64,000 nucleotides of DNA from UMGS1279 sp045540715. Its GTDB lineage: Bacteria; Bacillota; Clostridia; Oscillospirales; Acutalibacteraceae. Below the pieces are notes generated by a model that made no database searches, was not told where the DNA came from, and worked only from the letters and a program-made list of their open reading frames with translations. Made by a program: the position numbers and the translations under genes. The DNA lies in assembly GCA_045540715.1 (NCBI GenBank), contig JAZQHT010000001.1, positions 99,707 to 163,706 of the forward strand, written 5' to 3'. Below, in pieces: positions 28,422 through 38,422 of the stretch; the stretch's first letter is position 1, and each line of letters opens with the position of its first letter.

Positions 28422-29645
28422 ATGACTGTTTTTGACGAATTAAAAGAGCGTGGACTTATTGCGCAAGTAACAAATGAAGAAGAAATTAGAGATATGGTTA
28501 ATGCAGGTATGGCCACTTTTTATATTGGTTTTGACTGCACTGCTGATAGCCTAACTGCGGGACATTTTATGGCTTTATCTTTAATGAAGCGTTTACAAAT
28601 GGCTGGTAACAGACCAATTGCCCTTATTGGTGGCGGTACTACTATGATTGGCGACCCATCTGGTAGAACAGATATGCGTAAAATGCTTACAAAAGAAGAT
28701 ATTGATCATAATGCTGAGTGTTTTAAAAAGCAAATGGAAAAATTTATTGATTTTTCTGATGGCAAAGCAATGATGATTAACAATGCAGAGTGGCTATTAA
28801 AACTTAACTATGTTGATTTACTTCGCGAAGTTGGAGCTTGCTTCTCTGTTAACAATATGTTAAGAGCTGAGTGCTATAAACAAAGAATGGAAAAGGGCTT
28901 AAGCTTTTTAGAATTCAACTATATGATTATGCAATCTTACGACTTTTATTATCTATTTAAAGAGTATGGTTGTAATATGGAATTTGGCGGCGACGATCAG
29001 TGGTCTAATATGCTTGGAGGTACCGAATTAATAAGAAAGAAACTCGGTAAAGATGCACACGCCATGACAATCACACTTTTAACCGACTCTCAAGGCAATA
29101 AAATGGGTAAAACTGCAGGTAATGCTGTGTGGCTTGATGCAAACAAGACCTCTCCTTACGATTTTTATCAATATTGGAGAAATGTTGGCGATGCCGATGT
29201 TATTAAATGCTTAAAAATGTTAACTTTTGTTCCTTTAGAAGAAATTAAAGAGTATGAAAAATTAGAAGGTAGCGAACTAAACGCAGCAAAAGAAAAGCTT
29301 GCATTTGAACTTACCAATATGATTCATGGTGAAGTAGAAGCTAAAAAGGCTGAAGAAGCAGCAAAAGCATTATTTGGTGGTGTAAATAACACTGAAAACA
29401 TGCCAACTACAGAATTAAAAGCAGATGATTTAGTTGATGGAAATATTGGCCTTTTAGACGCTATGTTAAAAGCAGGTTTAATACCTTCTAAAGGTGAGGG
29501 AAGAAGACTTGTTCAACAAGGCGGCGTGTCTGTAAACGACGTTAAAGTTTCTGATCCACTCCGAGTTCTTACGGACGAAGATTTTAAAGATGGCTTTGTT
29601 GTAATCAAAAAAGGTAAAAAAGTTTTCCATAAAATTGTAAAATAA
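28422..29645 (+). CDS. tyrS: Tyrosyl-tRNA synthetase
   Basis: 407 aa. Class I signatures: TADSLTAGHFM (HIGH-like) and GNKMGKTAGNAVWL (KMSKS-like, as in Bacillus-type TyrRS). GGDDQWSNMLGG forms part of the active site, and a C-terminal S4 domain ends LVQQGGVSVNDVKV. It is only 3 nt behind recN with its ribosome site in the recN end, so there is no T-box leader here. Confidence 0.95.
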   Translation: MTVFDELKERGLIAQVTNEEEIRDMVNAGMATFYIGFDCTADSLTAGHFMALSLMKRLQMAGNRPIALIGGGTTMIGDPSGRTDMRKMLTKEDIDHNAECFKKQMEKFIDFSDGKAMMINNAEWLLKLNYVDLLREVGACFSVNNMLRAECYKQRMEKGLSFLEFNYMIMQSYDFYYLFKEYGCNMEFGGDDQWSNMLGGTELIRKKLGKDAHAMTITLLTDSQGNKMGKTAGNAVWLDANKTSPYDFYQYWRNVGDADVIKCLKMLTFVPLEEIKEYEKLEGSELNAAKEKLAFELTNMIHGEVEAKKAEEAAKALFGGVNNTENMPTTELKADDLVDGNIGLLDAMLKAGLIPSKGEGRRLVQQGGVSVNDVKVSDPLRVLTDEDFKDGFVVIKKGKKVFHKIVK

Positions 29646-29657
29646 TTATATAAAATT

Positions 29658-29691
29658 AACGCTCGTTTTTGCTTTAAAACGGGCGTTTTTT
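29658..29691 (+). terminator. Intrinsic terminator after tyrS
   Basis: Hairpin AACGCTCGTTTT/AAAACGGGCGTT (one G-T pair) followed by TTTTTT. It closes the nusB-tyrS transcription unit. Confidence 0.85.
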
Positions 29692-29759
29692 CTTGACTTT
29701 TATACACTATTTTGCTATTATATATAATAACTAATTATATTATAAAGGGAAGTTTTGTT

Positions 29760-30638
29760 TTGATTAAGAGTATGACCGGCTTTGGCCGTGGTGAAGAATT
29801 GTATAATGGCCTTACAATTTCTGTTGAACTTAAGGCGGTTAATCATAGATATTTTGAATATAATTGCAGGGTACCAAGAGCTTACTTGTTTTTAGAAGAA
29901 GCGTTAAAACCTGTTTTTGCTGAAAAAATTCATCGCGGTAAAATTGATGTTTTTGTTTCAGTAAGTGCTACTGAATCAAGCGATACAAAAATTACCCTTA
30001 ACCACACATACTTGAAAGAATATTTATCGGCGCTATATGAATTAAGAGACAGTTATGGGTTGAAAGATGATATTACTGTTAAAACTGTAGCATCAAATCA
30101 CGACGTATTTTTAATTGAACGTGCTGATGTTGATGAAAAAGAATTTTTGAAAGCTACTACTAATGCCGCTAATAAGGCTATAGATCAATTTTTAGAAATG
30201 CGCAAAGCTGAAGGCGCAAAACTTTATGAAGATCTAAAAGATAAAGTTAATGAAATTAAATCATTAGTTGGTATTGTTGAGGCTCAAGCTCCTGAAACTG
30301 TTAATGCCTATAAAAATAGACTATATGAAAAAATAAAAGAAACTTTGGGCGATAAATCAGTTGATGAGCAAAGAATTGTAACAGAAGTCGCTATTTTTGC
30401 TGACAGAGTTGCAGTTGATGAAGAAACAGTTCGATTAAATAGCCATATAAATCAATTTTTATGTTTAATGAACGAAGACGAACCTGTTGGTAGAAAGATA
30501 GACTTTTTAATTCAAGAAATGAATCGCGAAACAAATACTATTGGAAGCAAAGCACAAGACGTGAAGATTGCACAAATAGTAGTTGATATTAAATCTTTAA
30601 TTGAAAAGATTCGTGAACAAATTCAAAACGTCGAATAA
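29760..30638 (+). CDS. yicC: YicC-family endoribonuclease
   Basis: 292 aa from TTG 29760, preceded by AAAGGGAAG; this gives the family's standard N-terminus IKSMTGFGRG. The C-terminal DUF1732 part has GRKIDFLIQEMNRETNTIGSKA. YicC proteins are endoribonucleases involved in RNA turnover. It heads the conserved block yicC-remA-gmk-rpoZ-priA. Confidence 0.9.
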   Translation: MIKSMTGFGRGEELYNGLTISVELKAVNHRYFEYNCRVPRAYLFLEEALKPVFAEKIHRGKIDVFVSVSATESSDTKITLNHTYLKEYLSALYELRDSYGLKDDITVKTVASNHDVFLIERADVDEKEFLKATTNAANKAIDQFLEMRKAEGAKLYEDLKDKVNEIKSLVGIVEAQAPETVNAYKNRLYEKIKETLGDKSVDEQRIVTEVAIFADRVAVDEETVRLNSHINQFLCLMNEDEPVGRKIDFLIQEMNRETNTIGSKAQDVKIAQIVVDIKSLIEKIREQIQNVE

Positions 30639-30647
30639 GAGGTAATT

Positions 30648-30893
30648 ATGGAACTTATAAACGTTGGCTTTGGAAATTTAGTTTCTAGTGATAAAATTAT
30701 ATCTGTTGTTTCTCCTGATGCAGCCCCGATTAAACGTATGATAAAGCTTGCTAAAGAAGATAATAAGTTGATAGATGCAAGTGGCGGCAGAAAAACAAGA
30801 TCAGTAATTGTTACCGAAAGCGATCATATAGTTTTATCTTACTTAACTGTTGAAATGTTTGAAGAACGTTCAAGAGGTGTTGTTAATGAATAA
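30648..30893 (+). CDS. remA: RemA/DUF370-family DNA-binding regulator
   Basis: 81 aa. Typical N-terminus ELINVGFGNLVSSDKIISV, and RSVIVTESDHIVLS near the C-terminus. RemA in Bacillus binds DNA and activates biofilm-matrix and osmoprotection genes; its place between yicC and gmk is conserved in Bacillota. It overlaps gmk by 8 nt. Confidence 0.92.
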   Translation: MELINVGFGNLVSSDKIISVVSPDAAPIKRMIKLAKEDNKLIDASGGRKTRSVIVTESDHIVLSYLTVEMFEERSRGVVNE

Positions 30894-31494
30894 AGGCAAT
30901 ATTATCTTAATAGCAGGGCCATCCGGTTCTGGCAAAGATACGGTTATGGCAAAATTCTTTGAAAGACATAAAGAGGTTTGTTTTTCAATTTCTCACACTA
31001 CACGTCCGATGCGTGAAGGCGAAGTGCAAGATTTAAAATATCACCACATTTCAAAAGAAGAATTTGATAAACTCTTAGTTAAAGGTGAATTTTTAGAATA
31101 TAACTTCTATGCCGGCAATTATTATGGAACTGCAAAAACACCGGTGCTTAATTGTATAGAAAATGGGCAAGATATGGTAATTGAAGTTGATGTTAACGGT
31201 GCAAAAAACATAAGAAACATCTTACCTGAAGCAATAAGCATTTTCATAATGCCGCCTTCTTTTGATGTATTAAAAACTAGGTTAACTTCGCGTGGCACAG
31301 AAAAACCTGAACAAATTGAAAAAAGGTTAAATGCGGCACTTGATGAAATTGCACGTGCAAATGAATTTGATTTTATAGTTGTCAACGACGATTTAAATGA
31401 AGCCGTTGAGGACTTTGAAAAAATAATTTTAACCGAAAGATTAAAATATAAAAACAACAAAGAATTAGTTGAAAGGGTGTTAAAACAATGCTAA
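30886..31494 (+). CDS. gmk: Guanylate kinase
   Basis: 202 aa from ATG 30886, with AGAGGTG upstream within remA. P-loop AGPSGSGKDTVM, then SHTTRPMREGEVQ (GMP-binding) and DVNGAKNIR. It phosphorylates GMP to GDP. It overlaps rpoZ by 7 nt. Confidence 0.95.
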   Translation: MNKGNIILIAGPSGSGKDTVMAKFFERHKEVCFSISHTTRPMREGEVQDLKYHHISKEEFDKLLVKGEFLEYNFYAGNYYGTAKTPVLNCIENGQDMVIEVDVNGAKNIRNILPEAISIFIMPPSFDVLKTRLTSRGTEKPEQIEKRLNAALDEIARANEFDFIVVNDDLNEAVEDFEKIILTERLKYKNNKELVERVLKQC

Positions 31495-31664
31495 ATCCAG
31501 CAATTGGTAAACTTATTAAAGAATATGATAATCGTTATAAATTAGTTTTAGACGTTGCGAAAGAAGCAAGAGAAATTGCTGTTCAAAATGAAAACGATAA
31601 CGATAAAAACGTTGAAAAATCTGTAACATTAGCAATCAACAAAATTGCAGAAGAAAACAACTAA
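31488..31664 (+). CDS. rpoZ: RNA polymerase omega subunit
   Basis: 58 aa, ATG 31488 to TAA 31664. It reads MLNPAIGKLI and then NRYKLVLDVAKEAREIA and SVTLAINKIAEEN, the compact omega pattern (Arg-Tyr-x-Leu-Val, then Ala-Lys-x-Ala-Arg, then Val-Thr-Leu-Ala). It helps assemble core RNA polymerase. Between gmk and priA, as in most Bacillota, and overlapping both. Confidence 0.93.
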   Translation: MLNPAIGKLIKEYDNRYKLVLDVAKEAREIAVQNENDNDKNVEKSVTLAINKIAEENN

Positions 31665-34066
31665 TGATTGCGAAAGTCGTAGTAGATAAAATTGTCTATA
31701 ATTTAGACAAAGAATACGACTATAAAATACCCGATGATGATAAGGAGAAAATCCTTGTTGGTTGTCGGGTTACTGTTCCTTTTGGTATTAACAATTCTGC
31801 AAGACTTGGATTTGTTACTTCTGTAACAGAAAATAGCGAAGCTAAAAACCTTAAGAGCATTTATTCGGTTATTGACGATTTACCAATTTTAAATGCAGAA
31901 GCTTTAAAATTGGTTAACTTTTTAAAAGAACGTACATTTTGTACCTTTTTTGATGCTTTAAAATGTTTATTACCATCTGGTTTAAACTTTAAAATTTTTG
32001 AAGCAATAAAGCTTGGTGATAAATCTAAAGCAAAAACAAACGAAGAGATATATCTTGCTAATTCTCTAAATCAAACTGTTAAAATTGAAGAGTTTTGCGA
32101 TAAACATGGAATTACATCAGATGGCTCATTATTTAAGTCTCTAATTAAAAATGGCGTTTTTATTAAGACAGCTATAGCAGAACAGGTTGTAGGTGATTTA
32201 TTTTTAAAAACAGCTGTTTTTAACGAAAATGAAAAGCCAGAAAGTTTGACTAAAAACCAAAAGGCGGTTTACGAATATATAAAACAGTATAAATCTGCAA
32301 CTTTTGTTGAAATTGAAGAAGAATTAGGTGTTTCTCCTTCAACAATTAAAACTCTTGAAAAAAAAGGCCTAATTACAATAAAAGAGCAGGAATATTTTAG
32401 AAACAGTATTAATTACACTGGCTTAAAGGCCGAAAAAATTAATTTAACCAAAGAACAAGAAGAAGTTTATAAAGGTTTAGAAAAACAATATTTACTAAAT
32501 AAACCTTCTGCAGCATTGCTTTACGGAATAACTGGTAGTGGCAAAACAAGCGTATTTTTAAAACTAGTTGATAAGGCCGTAAAGGATGGAAAAACTGCGA
32601 TTGTTATGGTTCCCGAAATTGCCTTGACACCACAAACATTAAAACTTTTTTATTCAAGATATAAAGATCAAGTTGCTGTTTTTCATAGTGCATTGGGCTT
32701 AGGACAAAGGCTTGATGAATATAAAAAAGTAAAGTCTGGTAAAATTAAAGTGGTTGTTGGTACACGTTCTGCTATATTTGCTCCTTTAGAAAATATTGGT
32801 GTAATTATTATAGATGAAGAACAAGAGCATACATATAAATCAGAACAGAACCCCCGTTTTCACGCTAGAGACGTTGCAAAGTTTAGGTGCAACGAACACA
32901 ATGCTTTATTGTTGTTAGCATCAGCTACTCCTTCTTTTGAAAGCTATGCGCTAGCAAAGGCGGGAAAATACAATTTATATGAACTAAAGAATAGATACGG
33001 TTCAGCAAAATTACCTGAAGTTATAACTGTTGATGAACGCGAAGAAGTAAAAAATGGTAATCACGGCATTTTTAGTGAATATTTAATTGATGAGATTACA
33101 AAAACTTTAGAAAATAATAAACAGGTTATTTTGCTGTTAAATAGAAGGGGACATAACACCTATATTTCTTGTCCTAGTTGCGGTTATGTGTTTAATTGTG
33201 ATAATTGTAGTATTTCATTAACTTATCACTCAAATACTAGTAAGTTTATGTGTCATTACTGTGGTGCGCAACATAAAGTTCCACAAAAATGTCCTGTTTG
33301 TAATAATGAAAGGCTTCGTTATTCGGGTTATGGCACGCAAAAAGCGGTTGAAGAATTAGAACTGCTTTTTCCAAATGCTAAAATACTACGTTTAGATGCA
33401 GATAGTACTTCTAAAAAAGACAGTGCAGAAAAATTTTTAGATGATTTTGCAAATAAAAAGTACGATATTTTAATTGGAACACAAATGGTTGCTAAGGGTT
33501 TAAATTTTCCTAACGTAACTTTAGTTGGTGTTTTACAAGCAGATAATGCAATGTACTTTGACGATTACAGAGCCTTTGAACGTGCTTTTTCTTTGTTTAC
33601 TCAAGTCTTTGGACGGTCTGGCAGGGGAACTGATGCTGGAAAAGCAATAATTCAAACATCAAACCCTGAAAATTACGTTATTAAATTATCGACAAAGCAG
33701 GATTACACGTCTTTTTACGAAAAGGAAATTGGGGTTAGAAAACTAATGACCTACCCACCATACTGCGATATTGTTGTTTTGGGATTTATATCAAATAAAA
33801 AAGACCTTTCGTTTAAAGCTGCAAATTTTACTTTGTCGCTACTAAAAGAATATTCTGAAAATTATCCTGACGTAAAATTTATCGCTTTAGGGCCAACGCC
33901 AGCTAACGTACCTGTGGTTGCAAAAAAATATAGATATAGAATAATCTTAAAAACAAAAAATTCTAAGAGTTTTAGAAAGTTTATTAATGATGTTGCTAAA
34001 GCTTTTTACGAACAAGAAAAACAGTGTAATTTATTTATTGATATTAATCCCGAAAGTATGATTTAG
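31664..34066 (+). CDS. priA: Primosomal protein N' (PriA helicase)
   Basis: 800 aa; its ATG overlaps the rpoZ stop. An N-terminal DNA-binding domain precedes the SF2 helicase domain with GITGSGKTSVFLKLV, DEEQEHTYKSEQNPRFHARD and SATPSFES, a zinc-binding region with paired cysteines (CPSCGYVFNCDNC and CHYCGAQHKVPQKCPVC), and GTQMVAKGLNFPNV. It reloads the replisome at stalled forks. Confidence 0.95.
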   Translation: MIAKVVVDKIVYNLDKEYDYKIPDDDKEKILVGCRVTVPFGINNSARLGFVTSVTENSEAKNLKSIYSVIDDLPILNAEALKLVNFLKERTFCTFFDALKCLLPSGLNFKIFEAIKLGDKSKAKTNEEIYLANSLNQTVKIEEFCDKHGITSDGSLFKSLIKNGVFIKTAIAEQVVGDLFLKTAVFNENEKPESLTKNQKAVYEYIKQYKSATFVEIEEELGVSPSTIKTLEKKGLITIKEQEYFRNSINYTGLKAEKINLTKEQEEVYKGLEKQYLLNKPSAALLYGITGSGKTSVFLKLVDKAVKDGKTAIVMVPEIALTPQTLKLFYSRYKDQVAVFHSALGLGQRLDEYKKVKSGKIKVVVGTRSAIFAPLENIGVIIIDEEQEHTYKSEQNPRFHARDVAKFRCNEHNALLLLASATPSFESYALAKAGKYNLYELKNRYGSAKLPEVITVDEREEVKNGNHGIFSEYLIDEITKTLENNKQVILLLNRRGHNTYISCPSCGYVFNCDNCSISLTYHSNTSKFMCHYCGAQHKVPQKCPVCNNERLRYSGYGTQKAVEELELLFPNAKILRLDADSTSKKDSAEKFLDDFANKKYDILIGTQMVAKGLNFPNVTLVGVLQADNAMYFDDYRAFERAFSLFTQVFGRSGRGTDAGKAIIQTSNPENYVIKLSTKQDYTSFYEKEIGVRKLMTYPPYCDIVVLGFISNKKDLSFKAANFTLSLLKEYSENYPDVKFIALGPTPANVPVVAKKYRYRIILKTKNSKSFRKFINDVAKAFYEQEKQCNLFIDINPESMI

Positions 34067-34074
34067 GTGATTTT

Positions 34075-34521
34075 ATGGCATTAAGAAATATTGTTAAATT
34101 GGGAGATCCGGTATTAAAAAAGATAAGTCGTTCAGTCTTAAATTTTGATGATCGACTTCATCAATTATTAGATGATATGAAAGACACTTTGGTTGATGCT
34201 CAAGGTGCGGGCTTAGCCGCTCCACAGGTTGGAGTATTAAGAAGAGTGTGTCTTGTAGACGTTCAAGATGAAGATGGAATTATTGAACTAGTAAACCCTG
34301 TTATTGTTGAAAAGAAAGGCGTTCAAAACGAACCCGAGGGTTGCTTGTCAATACCTGGTGAAAGCGGTATTACTATTAGACCAATGTGGGTAAAGGTAAA
34401 AGCTCAAGACAGATATGGCAAAACCTTTTTTATTGAAGGTGAAGGCTTAAAAGCAAGAGCTTTTTGTCATGAAATTGATCATTTAGATGGTATTTTATAT
34501 AAAGAAAGGCTAATTAAATGA
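34075..34521 (+). CDS. def: Peptide deformylase
   Basis: 148 aa. The three motifs are complete: GAGLAAPQVG, EGCLSIPGE (Cys metal ligand) and HEIDHLDG (two His ligands and catalytic Glu). It removes the N-formyl group from nascent proteins. It overlaps fmt by 4 nt; the two enzymes act at opposite ends of the formylation cycle. Confidence 0.96.
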   Translation: MALRNIVKLGDPVLKKISRSVLNFDDRLHQLLDDMKDTLVDAQGAGLAAPQVGVLRRVCLVDVQDEDGIIELVNPVIVEKKGVQNEPEGCLSIPGESGITIRPMWVKVKAQDRYGKTFFIEGEGLKARAFCHEIDHLDGILYKERLIK

Positions 34522-35426
34522 GAATAGTTTTTATGGGTACGCCTGATTTTTCGGTGCCTTGTTTAGAAAGTTTAATTAAAAACGGACATGAGGTAACTTT
34601 GTGTGTTACAAAACCTGATATGCCTGTTGGTAGAAAACAAATTTTAACTGCTCCTTCCGTTAAAAACGTAGCTATAGAAAATAATATTAAGGTTTATCAA
34701 CCGAATAACTTAAAGACAAATGAAGCTTTTGAAATTATTTCAAGTGAAAAGCCCGACGCAATTGTGGTTGTAGCTTACGGCAAAATTTTGCCTAAAAAAA
34801 TATTAGATATTCCAAAACTAGGTTGTATTAATATTCACGCTTCACTTTTACCCAAACTTCGTGGTGCTTCGCCAATTCAATGGTCAATTGTTACTGGTGA
34901 AAAAACAACTGGTGTTACAACTATGCTTATGGATGAAGGACTCGATACGGGCGATATTTTACTTACAGAAGCAACAGAAATTTCAGATAATGATAACGCT
35001 GAAACATTACACGACAGATTAGGCGTTATGGGCGCTAATTTAATTATAAAAACGTTAGAAGGCTTAGAAAACAATTCTATTACTCCACAAAAGCAAAATG
35101 ATGAAAATTCAAGTTATGCGCCAATTATTAATAAAGAAATGGGTAAGCTGGATTTTAACAAGTCTGCAAGAGAACTTTTTAATTTAATTAGAGGATTTAA
35201 TCCTTGGCCTTGCTGCTATTTTATAACTGACAGAAGAATTAAAGTATTTTCTGCAAAAGTTGGTGAAAATTCCGATCTCAAACCAGGAACGATTACAATT
35301 ATTGATGACAGACCTTTTGTTGCTTGTAAAGATGGCGAGCTTTTAGAACTTATTGAAATTTGTCCTGAAGGTTCTAAAAGGATGAGTGGTAAATCCGCAG
35401 TAATTGGGAGAATTTTTAGTAATTAG
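34518..35426 (+). CDS. fmt: Methionyl-tRNA formyltransferase
   Basis: 302 aa. MGTPDFSVPCLESLI at the N-terminus, the 10-formyl-THF and catalytic region NIHASLLPKLRGASPIQW, MDEGLDTGD, and a C-terminal OB-like tRNA-binding domain. It formylates Met-tRNA for initiation. Confidence 0.96.
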   Translation: MRIVFMGTPDFSVPCLESLIKNGHEVTLCVTKPDMPVGRKQILTAPSVKNVAIENNIKVYQPNNLKTNEAFEIISSEKPDAIVVVAYGKILPKKILDIPKLGCINIHASLLPKLRGASPIQWSIVTGEKTTGVTTMLMDEGLDTGDILLTEATEISDNDNAETLHDRLGVMGANLIIKTLEGLENNSITPQKQNDENSSYAPIINKEMGKLDFNKSARELFNLIRGFNPWPCCYFITDRRIKVFSAKVGENSDLKPGTITIIDDRPFVACKDGELLELIEICPEGSKRMSGKSAVIGRIFSN

Positions 35427-35434
35427 AGGTTATT

Positions 35435-36649
35435 ATGAAAGCTAGAAAAGTTGTTTTTAATGCCTTAACAAAGGTTGAAAATGATGGGTATTCTACAATC
35501 ATTCTTAATTCCATACTTAATAGTTATGACGGCAACGATTCTGCTTTTATTACTGCTTTATATTATGGCGTTATTGAACGTAAAATTACGCTTGATTATA
35601 TTTTGGACAAATATATTGATAAGGGCATAAAATCGTTAAAAATCGAAGTTTTAACGATTTTAAGGATGGGCCTTTATGAAGCTCTTTTTATGTCTGCGCC
35701 TTTATATGCTATTACTAACAAATATGTAAATATCGCTAAAAATAGTAAATTCAAGTCTGCCCAAGGTCTTATAAATGCGGTTTTAAGAAAAGCGGGTAGT
35801 TATGATGTTAAATATTTAGAAAACAAGCCTAATTCAGTAAAATATTCTGTAAACGATGCTGTATTTAATACTATTGAAGAAACAATAGGTACAGAAGCAA
35901 CAGTTGATTTTTTTAATAATTCTTTTAATGCGGCTCCCGTATTTGCAGTTTGGAATCATCTAAAAGGCAATATTGAAATACCTAGTCATTTTGAAAAAAC
36001 CGATTTAGATAACGTATATAAATTACCCACATTTAGTACTAATGATAAACTTTTTAAAAATGGTTATTATTATATTCAAGATATTAGTGCCGCGAACAGC
36101 ATATATTTGGCCAATCCAAAAGAAAATGAAAGAATTTTAGATTTATGTTCTGCGCCCGGTGGTAAAAGCTTTACCGCATATTTATTAAGTAATGGAAAAG
36201 CTGATATAACTTCTTGCGACGTATATGCTCAAAGATTATTTTTAGTCAGAGAAACGGCAGATAAACTTGGTTTTAAAATCAATACAGTTATTAACGATGC
36301 TACAAAATTTAATAGGAATTTAGGGGAGTATGACTTAGTTATTTGCGACGTTCCTTGTACTGGTTTTGGTGTTATAAGGCGCAAACCTGAAATTAAATAT
36401 AAAAATCAAAGTGAAATTGAAAGCATTAAAGAACTTCAAATTAATATAGTCAATAATGCTGTAAAATATGTTAAAAGTGGTGGAAGACTATTATATTCTA
36501 CCTGCACAATTAATAAAAAAGAGAACGAAGATATAGTGAATTATATACTAAAGAATAATTCAGATTTTTATTTAGATATTCAAAAAACAATGTTACCAAA
36601 CGAAAAGAACGGAGACGGCTTTTATGCCGCTGTGATAAAAAGAAGGTGA
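35435..36649 (+). CDS. rsmB: RsmB, 16S rRNA (cytosine-5)-methyltransferase
   Basis: 404 aa. The N-terminal NusB-like RNA-binding domain (about 1-140) is followed by a Rossmann methyltransferase with LDLCSAPGGKSFTAYLL (SAM loop) and the two catalytic cysteines in CDVPCTGFGVIRRKPE and LLYSTCTINKKENE. It methylates C967 (E. coli numbering) of 16S rRNA. It lies 8 nt after fmt. Confidence 0.93.
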   Translation: MKARKVVFNALTKVENDGYSTIILNSILNSYDGNDSAFITALYYGVIERKITLDYILDKYIDKGIKSLKIEVLTILRMGLYEALFMSAPLYAITNKYVNIAKNSKFKSAQGLINAVLRKAGSYDVKYLENKPNSVKYSVNDAVFNTIEETIGTEATVDFFNNSFNAAPVFAVWNHLKGNIEIPSHFEKTDLDNVYKLPTFSTNDKLFKNGYYYIQDISAANSIYLANPKENERILDLCSAPGGKSFTAYLLSNGKADITSCDVYAQRLFLVRETADKLGFKINTVINDATKFNRNLGEYDLVICDVPCTGFGVIRRKPEIKYKNQSEIESIKELQINIVNNAVKYVKSGGRLLYSTCTINKKENEDIVNYILKNNSDFYLDIQKTMLPNEKNGDGFYAAVIKRR

Positions 36650-36652
36650 AGT

Positions 36653-37681
36653 ATGAGCAAAATAGATATTAAATCTATGTTGTTTGATGAATTAAGCTTG
36701 GAATTATCTACGCTTAATTTGCCTTCATTTAGAATAAAACAAATTTATACATGGTTACATAAGGGTATTTTTAGTTTTGAAGAAATGACAAACGTTTCTA
36801 AAGAACTTAGAGCTACATTAAATGATAAATATGATATTTTAAATGTTAAAATTAAAAATAAATATGTATCTAACATTGATGGGACAATAAAATATTTATA
36901 TGAATTGCATGATGGCGAATTAATTGAGTCAGTAGTGATGAAGTACGAACACGGATATAGCGTTTGTGTTTCAACTCAAGCAGGGTGTAGAATGGGATGC
37001 AGCTTTTGCGCATCAGGCCTTTATGGATTAGTTAGAAATCTAACTGCTTCGGAAATACTTTCGCAAATTACTACTGCTCAAAATGACCTTGATATTAGAA
37101 TTTCTAACGTTGTTTTGATGGGCATGGGTGAACCACTTGATAATTATGATAACGTTATTAAGTTTTTAAAATTAGTATCTTCTAGCGATGGAATAAATAT
37201 CGGACTAAGACATATTTCTTTAAGTACTTGTGGCATTGTTCCTAAAATTTATGAATTAGCAAATGAAAATTTGCCAATTACGCTTTCGGTTAGTCTTCAC
37301 GCACCCAATAATGAAATTCGTGATAAAATGATGAAAATTAATCATAAGTACAAGGTTGAAGAATTAATTACTGCTTGTAAGGATTATTTCAAAAAAACCG
37401 GAAGAAGAATTTCATTTGAGTATGCAATCATAGATGGCGTTAACAATAGTAATGAATGTGTTGAAGATTTACATAAACATCTTAAAGGATTTAATTGCCA
37501 CATTAATTTAATTCCCGCTAACCCGGTTGAAGAAAAAGGACACGCAGTTCCAAATAAAAAATGTGTTTTTGAATTTAAAAACAAGCTTGAATCTTTAGGA
37601 TTAAATGCAACGGTAAGAAGAACTTTAGGTTCTGATATAAATGCTTCGTGTGGACAACTAAGAAATAAAGAAAGGAAGTGA
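36653..37681 (+). CDS. rlmN: RlmN, dual-specificity 23S rRNA/tRNA (adenine-C2)-methyltransferase
   Basis: 342 aa. The radical-SAM cysteines lie in CRMGCSFCASG, GMGEPLDNYDNV is the family's SAM-binding segment, and the C-terminal catalytic Cys is in NASCGQLR. It methylates A2503 of 23S rRNA and A37 of some tRNAs. Confidence 0.95.
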   Translation: MSKIDIKSMLFDELSLELSTLNLPSFRIKQIYTWLHKGIFSFEEMTNVSKELRATLNDKYDILNVKIKNKYVSNIDGTIKYLYELHDGELIESVVMKYEHGYSVCVSTQAGCRMGCSFCASGLYGLVRNLTASEILSQITTAQNDLDIRISNVVLMGMGEPLDNYDNVIKFLKLVSSSDGINIGLRHISLSTCGIVPKIYELANENLPITLSVSLHAPNNEIRDKMMKINHKYKVEELITACKDYFKKTGRRISFEYAIIDGVNNSNECVEDLHKHLKGFNCHINLIPANPVEEKGHAVPNKKCVFEFKNKLESLGLNATVRRTLGSDINASCGQLRNKERK

Positions 37682-37685
37682 TATT

Positions 37686-38411
37686 ATGTTTATTTATGGC
37701 AATACTGACAAAGGCTTAAAAAGAGAAATTAATGAAGATGCATTTAAATTCGAAATCATTTCCAACGATTTATCTTTTGCGGTAGTTTGTGACGGTATGG
37801 GCGGTGCTATAGGCGGAGAAATAGCTTCCGGTAAAGCGGTAGAATATATTTCTAATAGTTTAAAAAACGGTTTAAAACCTAATATGAAAAATAGTTCTGT
37901 TAGATATTTAATTGAAGCTGCTATTACAACTGCAAATGCATTGATTTTTGATGAATCTCAAAAAGATGATATGTTAAAGGGAATGGGTACAACTGTTGTA
38001 ATTGCTGTTATAAACAATAATACCCTTCATATTGCACACGCAGGAGATAGCAGAGCATATCTTCTAAGAGGAGATGATTTTCATAGGTTAACCGTTGATC
38101 ATTCAGTTGTTCAATCTTTGGTTGATCATGGAAAACTTACTGAGGATGAGGCAAAAGTTCATCCGAATAAGAATATAATTACTAGAGCGCTTGGTGTAGA
38201 AAAAGATATTATTGCAGATTTAAGTGAAGTATATTTACAAATCGGCGATATATTGTTATTATGCACGGATGGTCTTAACAATTATGTAGAAGAAAACAAC
38301 ATAAAAAATATTTTAAAAGATAGCGCTGAATTTGCGCCCGATAAACTTATTGAATGTGCAAATAAAGGTGGCGGTGGAGATAATATTACCGCAGTTACTT
38401 TACTTGTTTAG
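37686..38411 (+). CDS. prpC: PrpC/Stp-type PP2C Ser/Thr protein phosphatase
   Basis: 241 aa. The metal-binding motifs are present: REINEDAF, VVCDGMGGA, HAGDSRAYLLR, LLCTDGLNNYV and GGGDNITAV. It dephosphorylates substrates of the PASTA kinase encoded 11 nt downstream; the pair controls cell-wall growth and, in Bacillus, spore germination. Confidence 0.95.
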   Translation: MFIYGNTDKGLKREINEDAFKFEIISNDLSFAVVCDGMGGAIGGEIASGKAVEYISNSLKNGLKPNMKNSSVRYLIEAAITTANALIFDESQKDDMLKGMGTTVVIAVINNNTLHIAHAGDSRAYLLRGDDFHRLTVDHSVVQSLVDHGKLTEDEAKVHPNKNIITRALGVEKDIIADLSEVYLQIGDILLLCTDGLNNYVEENNIKNILKDSAEFAPDKLIECANKGGGGDNITAVTLLV

Positions 38412-38422
38412 AAGGTGGTTCT

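Noticed and set aside
28381..28422. A T-box leader for tyrS
   Set aside because: tyrS starts 3 nt after recN; there is no room for a leader.
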